Positions 58,330-64,000 of a DNA stretch of 64,000 nucleotides are shown in pieces; position 1 is the first letter of the stretch, and each line of letters opens with the position of its first letter. The notes under the pieces were generated by a model. That model saw only the letters and a program-made list of their open reading frames with translations. It made no database searches and was not told the DNA's origin. The stretch comes from an uncultured Blautia sp. (lineage in GTDB: Bacteria; Bacillota; Clostridia; Lachnospirales; Lachnospiraceae): the NCBI GenBank assembly GCA_900541985.1, contig UQLX01000006.1:1-64000 (forward strand). The letters are read 5' to 3'. Position numbers and translations under genes: made by a program.

Positions 58330-61300
58330 AAAGAAAAATAGCCGGACTTTTTCTGGCAGCAGTCATTTGTCTTATTCCGCCAACAGGTGAACTTTATGGC
58401 TCTGATACAGAAAAACCACAGAAAATTTCGGAATATGAAAATGAAACAGAAGAGATATTCAGTGACGAAGAACTTCTCGTTCCGGAGGAGGCTCAGGACA
58501 GCTGTCTGGATTCCGCACTTTCTCAGGTAGAAACAGGCACCAGTGATTCCGGTAGGGAGGAAGCACTGGAAGATACTCCGGTGGAAGAAAGGCCGCAGAC
58601 CGGAGAATTGCCGGAGGAAGATTTTACCGGAACCGTTCTGACAGATGAAAATGCCGACATTCTGACTGCGGATACACCGGAAGCCGAAACGGTAATAGAA
58701 GAAATCGAACAGGGTAACATTATTGCGTTTGCACCGGCATCACTGGCAGATTTTGGTGAAGAGGAGATGCTTTCGGAGGATGGAGAAGACAGGGCTGTTG
58801 TAGCCCGTCTGAAAGCGGACCAGTATAAGCTGATCGCAACAAATACAATTGCTGACTGTGATGAAATATGGACTGCCAGTTCCGCAATCCACACAAGGGT
58901 CCGCTATATAGAATATGTGGATTCTGACGGGACAGTGAAGCGTTCCCCCTTGTATTGTATGAATGCGTCCAAGCTTGGAATTAACGATACCGGGTCATCA
59001 GGACTTGATCTGAAACCTGCAGCAGTAAAGTTTTTTTCTAATTCCACATTGCGCAAGATCCTGTATTTCGGTTATGGAGGTCCCGGAGATATCTGTGATC
59101 AATATGACCCCAGCTGCTCCCATATCAGATGGTCAAGATGGCAGAATCGTTATGTATTTACGCATCAGGCTCTGTCCAAGGTATATGCCAATGATGTGAA
59201 CGGTGCTACCAAGTCGCAGATAGAGCATGTTGGACTGATTCGTTTTATCAATAAGATAAAAGGTATGACAATCCCCGACAGAAGTGCAGTAAAACTCAGA
59301 GCTGTAAATACCAGTGGAAATGTGGCAACAGCGAATCCTCTTAACATTGGGATGATGCTATACAGAGTGAAGCCATCCTCCGGATTCAGCTGGCTGGAGA
59401 CTACTTTTCAAAATGGGTTTCAGATCACTCCTCTGTGTACGGTAACGGACTCCGGAAAGGCAGGAAACGGCATTACGGTTACCAGAGGGGCGAAAGACCA
59501 ATGGCAGCTGGTTTACTGGTCCAGTGAGGCTCAGGCAAAATCAAAGCCCGACAGTCCCGGACGCCTGGAAAAAGGTAAAAGCGTAAAACTGAAAAACGGA
59601 TACTGTTTCCGTATTGTATTTCCGGAAAACAGTACAGGTTCAAAGCGTTTTTCCTGGAATATGCTTCTTCGCCCGGTAAAATACCTTCTTGTAGACGGAT
59701 CAGTGCAGACAGGCATGAACATACAGGATTTTGGGGCATGTGTATATCAGGGAAGCAGAGGGAAGATGGTGCTGAATCTGACATTTCAGCCATCAGGAAG
59801 CATACTTCTTCAGAAAACCAGCACCCAGACCGGAAAACCGGTGGGAAACGCGGTTTATACACTGTATGCAGATCAGGATCTCTACAGCGGAGGAACCCGT
59901 ATGTATACGAAAAATGCCCGCATTTCAGAAGCGCCTACCAATTCTTCCGGACAGATTGTGTTTGACAGCCTTCTTCCGGGAAAATACTATATTAAAGAAA
60001 AAACAGCTTCTCCGGGATATCTGCTTACCGCTTCCTCAGAATTCTGTACGGTGACGGCAGGCAAACGTACAACTGTCAATGTAAAGGAAACACCGGATAT
60101 CAGAGGACGTGTCACAATAGAAAAAACAGCAGAGGGAACGGATGTCCATCTGAAAGACGCGGAATTTACTCTTTATTCATGGAACAAAAATACAGGAAGA
60201 TATGAAAATGGCAGAATATTATCCTATGATGAGACCCAGAGAAGATACCTGTCTGAAGTTTTTCGGTACAGTGAGGTGAATCAGGGAAAATTTCGTGTAT
60301 CAGAAACCGGTAATCCTCCGGGGTACACGGGAAACTGGGCTCAGGATATCGTGCTTTCCTCACCTGGAACAGAGCGGAATTATACTTATCGTGTGGAGAA
60401 TACTCCATTACAGGAATATCAGGTAGAGATCAGAAAACAGGATTCAGCTACCGGGGATATTTTGAGAGGAGCAGAATTTCAGCTGTATGAATGGAACAGT
60501 CAGGAAGCTTCTTATCCCGGAGAAGGAGAGAGCCTTATACTGGATGAGGACTCAGAGACCTATAAAAGCAAGATCTTGAAAATCACGGAAGAAAATCAGG
60601 GAAAATTTTTGATCCGTGAAACAAAAAATCCGGAGGGATATCAGGGAACATGGAGCCGGGAGATCGATCTTACCGACCCGCACGTTCTGCTTCAGTATAC
60701 GGTGAAAAATGATCCGATTCCTAAAAAATACGGGACAGTCAGAATAAAGAAAAAAGATTCCATAACAGGTGAAGAACTGGAAGGCGCGGAATTTCAGGTA
60801 TTCTCCTGGGATCAGGAGAACGGACAGTACAGGGAGAAACCGGAAAATGCCGCATTTGTCTATCGACAAGAAGAGAAAACATATGTATGTGAAAATCTGG
60901 AGCTGACAGAGAGCAACCAGGGCAGATATCTGCTCCGTGAAACCAAGCTTCCCGAGGGATATAAAGGGAGCTGGCAAAAAGAGATTGTTCTTGAGCAGGA
61001 TGGGCAGATTCTGGATCTGGAGGCGCACAATGAACCGATCCGGCTTCCGACAGGGCAGATTTCTGTAATCAAAAAAATACATGAATCAGAAATTACCTGG
61101 GCACATGGGAATCCGACATTTCCTTTTGTAATTACAGGAACAGATATTCGTGGAAAGGAACGAACCTATGAGGACTGTATCGTGTTTACACCGGAAGGGT
61201 ATGAGACAGACCGGGAGGGCTATGCCTGTTTGAAAGTGACGATTCCGAATATTCCTCTGGGCTCATATAAAATATATGAAAAACAGGTTCTGCGATATTA

Positions 61301-61520
61301 TCTGGAAAATGCACAGGCAAATACCGCCAACGTACAGGTGATTACCGGAATTTCTCCTTCTTACGGCACTGAACCGGCAGCAGTTGCTTATGGAATGGCT
61401 GTGCTGGATACAGAGGACAGAAATGCAGAGCTGACATTTTATAATCGAAAAAAGAGATATGATGGCTATTCCCATAACAGCTTTGTAGAAAATACGGTTC
61501 CGATCGTAATAGCAAAGTAA
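58326..61520 (+). CDS. Thioester-domain and Cna-B repeat surface adhesin
   Basis: A 1064-residue secreted protein. GTG 58326, with AAGGAGG upstream, starts a signal peptide (VKRKIAGLFLAAVICL). An acidic, low-complexity stretch runs to about residue 160. Residues about 165-330 look like a thioester domain: Cys211 in LYCMN and Gln281 in THQAL could form the internal bond used for covalent host attachment. From about residue 490 come four SpaA/Cna-B-type domains; three begin with the pattern KxxSxTGexLxGAEFxLYxW and recur every 102-106 residues. The C-terminal domain ends SHNSFVENTVPIVIAK with no membrane or sorting tail. Attachment probably occurs through partner proteins (inference). Confidence 0.8.
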   Translation: MKRKIAGLFLAAVICLIPPTGELYGSDTEKPQKISEYENETEEIFSDEELLVPEEAQDSCLDSALSQVETGTSDSGREEALEDTPVEERPQTGELPEEDFTGTVLTDENADILTADTPEAETVIEEIEQGNIIAFAPASLADFGEEEMLSEDGEDRAVVARLKADQYKLIATNTIADCDEIWTASSAIHTRVRYIEYVDSDGTVKRSPLYCMNASKLGINDTGSSGLDLKPAAVKFFSNSTLRKILYFGYGGPGDICDQYDPSCSHIRWSRWQNRYVFTHQALSKVYANDVNGATKSQIEHVGLIRFINKIKGMTIPDRSAVKLRAVNTSGNVATANPLNIGMMLYRVKPSSGFSWLETTFQNGFQITPLCTVTDSGKAGNGITVTRGAKDQWQLVYWSSEAQAKSKPDSPGRLEKGKSVKLKNGYCFRIVFPENSTGSKRFSWNMLLRPVKYLLVDGSVQTGMNIQDFGACVYQGSRGKMVLNLTFQPSGSILLQKTSTQTGKPVGNAVYTLYADQDLYSGGTRMYTKNARISEAPTNSSGQIVFDSLLPGKYYIKEKTASPGYLLTASSEFCTVTAGKRTTVNVKETPDIRGRVTIEKTAEGTDVHLKDAEFTLYSWNKNTGRYENGRILSYDETQRRYLSEVFRYSEVNQGKFRVSETGNPPGYTGNWAQDIVLSSPGTERNYTYRVENTPLQEYQVEIRKQDSATGDILRGAEFQLYEWNSQEASYPGEGESLILDEDSETYKSKILKITEENQGKFLIRETKNPEGYQGTWSREIDLTDPHVLLQYTVKNDPIPKKYGTVRIKKKDSITGEELEGAEFQVFSWDQENGQYREKPENAAFVYRQEEKTYVCENLELTESNQGRYLLRETKLPEGYKGSWQKEIVLEQDGQILDLEAHNEPIRLPTGQISVIKKIHESEITWAHGNPTFPFVITGTDIRGKERTYEDCIVFTPEGYETDREGYACLKVTIPNIPLGSYKIYEKQVLRYYLENAQANTANVQVITGISPSYGTEPAAVAYGMAVLDTEDRNAELTFYNRKKRYDGYSHNSFVENTVPIVIAK

Positions 61521-61584
61521 ACGTATATTTTTACTTCCGATTGTTATATAATGGGTTTAAAATCAAAAATCGGGAGGTTTGAAT

Positions 61585-62511
61585 ATGAAAAACGGAATTG
61601 ATCTTCATTTACATCTGGATGGATCCCTGACTCCGGGTTATGTGATCCGGCAGGCAAAGAAACAGGGGATAGAGCTTCCAGTCTGGGAGGAAAGTGAACT
61701 GGTGAAATATATGACAGCTCCTGCTGACTGTAAAGACCTGAACGAGTATCTGGAAAAATTTGATCTCCCCGGTTCTGTAATGCAGACAGAGGATGCACTG
61801 ACAGATGCGGCTCAGGATGTGTGTACGCAGATGAAAGAGCAGGGGCTGAAATATGTGGAAATACGTTTTGCTCCACAGCTTCATACAAAAAAAGGCCTGA
61901 CCCAGAGACAGGTGGTGGAGGCTGTTCTCAGAGGATTGCTCTGTGACGCGGGCTTTGAGGCAAAGGTGATTCTTTGCTGTATGCGTATGAAGGACAACGA
62001 AAAGCAGAACCTGGAGACGATTCAACTGGCATCCGAACATCTTGGAAAAGGAGTGGTAGCAGCAGATCTGGCAGGAGCAGAGACCCTTTTTCCAACAGCA
62101 TCTTTTGAAAAAGTGTTTAAAGCGGCAAAATTGGCGGATATTCCTTTTACCATTCATGCAGGTGAAGCAGACGGTCCCGAAAGTATTTGGACTGCACTGA
62201 ATTTTGGAGCCCGGCGTATCGGCCATGGTGTTCGTTGTCTGGAGGATGAGAAGCTTGTGGAGTATCTAAGGGAAAAACAGATTCCTCTTGAAGTCTGTCC
62301 TACCAGTAATTTCCAGACCAGGGCGGTGAAAGGAGAACATCCCCTGAAGAAAATGCTGGAAAAGGGACTTTGTGTGACCCTGAATACGGATAATACAACA
62401 GTTTCCGGTACAACTCTGGAAAAAGAATATGAACTTGCAGAGAAACAGCTTGGACTGACGAAAGAAGAGATAGAGACCTTAAAGAGAAATGCAGAAAAGT
62501 CCAGATTCTGA
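61585..62511 (+). CDS. add: Adenosine deaminase
   Basis: A 308-residue metal-dependent hydrolase that deaminates adenosine to inosine. Motifs: DLHLHLDGS (zinc histidines), KYVEIRFAPQLH, FTIHAGEADGPESI (His and catalytic Glu), RIGHGVRCLED (His) and LNTDNTTVSGTTL (Asp). ATG 61585 follows GGGAGG; an in-frame TTG 6 bases earlier is not needed. A TATAAT at 61547-61552 lies upstream with no clear -35. The nucleoside transporter gene follows, so the pair suits purine nucleoside salvage. Confidence 0.93.
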   Translation: MKNGIDLHLHLDGSLTPGYVIRQAKKQGIELPVWEESELVKYMTAPADCKDLNEYLEKFDLPGSVMQTEDALTDAAQDVCTQMKEQGLKYVEIRFAPQLHTKKGLTQRQVVEAVLRGLLCDAGFEAKVILCCMRMKDNEKQNLETIQLASEHLGKGVVAADLAGAETLFPTASFEKVFKAAKLADIPFTIHAGEADGPESIWTALNFGARRIGHGVRCLEDEKLVEYLREKQIPLEVCPTSNFQTRAVKGEHPLKKMLEKGLCVTLNTDNTTVSGTTLEKEYELAEKQLGLTKEEIETLKRNAEKSRF

Positions 62512-62614
62512 CTGCTGATCCGGAAAAGGTGAAGAAATCTTAAAGTAAACTGGAAAAAGTGCACAAAAAAATAAAATGAAATAGTTAATTATTAACAAAA
62601 ACACAATTACTGAT

Positions 62615-62640
62615 AAAAAAAGGACATAAGTCCTTTTTTT
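62615..62640 (+). terminator. Terminator between add and the nucleoside transporter gene
   Basis: AAAAAAAGGAC (62615-62625) pairs with GTCCTTTTTTT (62630-62640). A TATAAT-like -10 (62658-62663) lies just after it, with no convincing -35. Confidence 0.75.
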
Positions 62641-62718
62641 ATTGCACAAACAAGAGGTATAATAATCTCAACATAAAGACAAAGTGCACAAACGGAAATG
62701 GGAAAAGGAGGTACGAGA

Positions 62719-64000
62719 GTGGAATATGTAATCGAAATGAACCATATTACAAAACAATTTGGGGATTTTAAAGCAAACGATGACATTACTCTCCAGGTGA
62801 AAAAGGGAGAAATCCACGCTCTGTTAGGAGAAAACGGAGCTGGAAAATCCACCTTGATGAGCGTTCTTTTCGGTCTGTATCAGCCGGAGGAAGGCGAGAT
62901 AAAAATCAACGGAAAAACTGTAAAGATCAACAATCCAAATGATGCCAATGATCTGGGTATCGGAATGGTACATCAGCATTTTAAGCTGGTTCATAATTTT
63001 ACAGTTCTGGAAAGTATTGTACTGGGCAGGGAAACCGTAAACATGGGCGTTCTGAAAATGGAAGACGCCAGAAAAAAAGTAATGGAACTCAGTGAAAAGT
63101 ACAAGTTTAAAATTGATCCGGATGCTTACATTTCTGATATTACCGTAGGAATGCAGCAAAGAGTTGAGATCCTTAAGATGCTGTACTGTGACAACGATAT
63201 TCTGATCTTTGATGAGCCAACCGCAGTCCTGACACCTCAGGAGATCCATGAACTTATGAAAGTTATGAAACAGCTTGTGGCAGAAGGAAAATCAATTATT
63301 TTTATCACACACAAGTTAAATGAGATCAAGGAAGTGGCAGACCGCTGCAGTGTTCTTCGTAAGGGCAAATATATCGGGACTATCAATGTGGCGGATACCA
63401 CCAAGGAACAGATGTCCGAGATGATGGTTGGAAGAAAAGTAAACCTGAACGTGGAAAAAAGTGAAATGACTCCGGGAGACGCTGTACTGGAAGTAAGGAA
63501 TCTGACGATCAAAAGCAAATCTTCCGGTAAAGAAGCTGTTAAAAGCGTATCCTTTCAGGTCCGCAAAGGCGAGATTCTCTGTGTGGCAGGAATTGACGGA
63601 AACGGACAGTCAGAGCTGGTATACGGTATTACCGGTCTGATGCCTCTGGACGGAGGACAGATCTTTTTAAATGGAAAAGATATAACAAAAGAGAGTATAC
63701 GGCAGAAATGCCTTGACGGAATGGCACATATTCCGGAGGACCGACACAAAGACGGACTTGTACTTGACTATACCCTTCAGGAAAATCTGGTGCTTCAGTC
63801 CTATTACACGGATCGTTTCCAGAAACATGGTTTTCTGAAGTTTGATGCAATCCGTGAATATGCAAAGGAACTGATCAAAAAATTTGACATCCGTTCCAGT
63901 CATGGAGAGACCAGCAGCGCCAGAGGCATGTCCGGAGGAAATCAGCAGAAGGCCATCATTGCCCGAGAGCTTGACCGTAATCCGGAAATCGTAATTGCGG
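62719..64000 (+). CDS. Nucleoside ABC transporter ATP-binding protein (NupA/YufO-like), partial
   Basis: The 5' 427 codons of a protein with two fused nucleotide-binding domains; the gene runs off the window. GTG 62719 follows AAAGGAGG. Domain 1: Walker A GENGAGKS, MVHQHFKLV Q-loop (typical of the nucleoside/BmpA-type group), a short DITVGMQQRVEILK signature and LIFDEPTAVLTP. Domain 2: degenerate Walker A GIDGNGQSE, HIPEDRHKDGLVLDYT and MSGGNQQKAIIARE. VHQHFKLV with PEDRHKDGL marks the guanosine/adenosine importer branch (YufO/NupA) rather than ribose importers. Permeases and the lipoprotein receptor should follow beyond the window. Confidence 0.88.
   Translation, partial: MEYVIEMNHITKQFGDFKANDDITLQVKKGEIHALLGENGAGKSTLMSVLFGLYQPEEGEIKINGKTVKINNPNDANDLGIGMVHQHFKLVHNFTVLESIVLGRETVNMGVLKMEDARKKVMELSEKYKFKIDPDAYISDITVGMQQRVEILKMLYCDNDILIFDEPTAVLTPQEIHELMKVMKQLVAEGKSIIFITHKLNEIKEVADRCSVLRKGKYIGTINVADTTKEQMSEMMVGRKVNLNVEKSEMTPGDAVLEVRNLTIKSKSSGKEAVKSVSFQVRKGEILCVAGIDGNGQSELVYGITGLMPLDGGQIFLNGKDITKESIRQKCLDGMAHIPEDRHKDGLVLDYTLQENLVLQSYYTDRFQKHGFLKFDAIREYAKELIKKFDIRSSHGETSSARGMSGGNQQKAIIARELDRNPEIVIA

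Noticed and set aside
60109..61050. Tandem repeats in the adhesin gene as a possible DNA repeat array.
   Set aside because: They are protein-level repeats of about 102-106 codons with clearly diverged DNA, as normal for Cna-B domains, not a recent tandem duplication.

Overview
The window looks like a chromosomal segment of a strictly anaerobic, acetogen-like member of the Lachnospiraceae (Clostridia; a Blautia-like genome would fit). This is inferred from a methylene-THF reductase cluster of the MetF/MetV/RnfC type, archaeal-type AspRS with GatCAB, LL-diaminopimelate aminotransferase, a glycyl radical enzyme, SipW-type surface proteins and a DUF4179-type protein. There is no phage, IS element or CRISPR array. 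Most genes lie on the + strand.

Layout. 0.1-3.1 kb: a decayed DUF4179 anti-sigma-like gene and a MATE exporter. 3.2-16.4 kb: a sugar locus with a ROK repressor, a glycyl radical enzyme and its activase, a GntR/AraR-like regulator, a sedoheptulokinase-like FGGY kinase, a ribose-type ABC transporter, a YihS-like isomerase and a mutarotase. Related TTGGTA/TACCAA dyads sit in front of the activase and the transporter. 16.4-18.8 kb: tRNA-Trp, a second MATE exporter and a TRIC/UPF0126 protein. 19-22.5 kb: MetV-RnfC fusion, MetV and MetF (methyl branch of the Wood-Ljungdahl pathway).

22.6-44 kb is a nitrogen/glutamine block: Amt-PII fusion and type III glutamine synthetase (- strand), then PurF, PyrG, GltB, GltD, a GlnA-family protein, an ANTAR RNA-binding protein, archaeal-type AspRS, GatCAB and DapL. 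The amt, glnN, pyrG and glnA transcription units each begin with a small hairpin whose six-base loop is AAAGGC. In each case the loop and 3' arm also form the 5' arm of an intrinsic terminator. This is the logic of ANTAR antitermination, and the ANTAR gene lies directly behind glnA. The GlnA-family protein has Gly where the catalytic flap Glu is expected, so it may be a sensor rather than an enzyme. I regard this as the most interesting system in the window.

44-53.2 kb: an M18 aminopeptidase, a HAD phosphatase, an M20 amidohydrolase and a tyrosine phosphatase, then branched-chain amino-acid genes (ilvN, ilvC, leuC, leuD) with a LysR regulator. 53.3-54.9 kb: a GGDEF gene broken at both ends. 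55-61.5 kb: a surface-appendage operon with a long structured leader, a 25-codon ORF, a SipW-like signal peptidase, three SipW-type secreted proteins (the last with a KTGD-type sorting tail) and a thioester/Cna-B adhesin. 61.6-64 kb: adenosine deaminase and the start of a nucleoside ABC transporter.

All assignments come from reading the sequence and from recall of protein families; no database search was possible.
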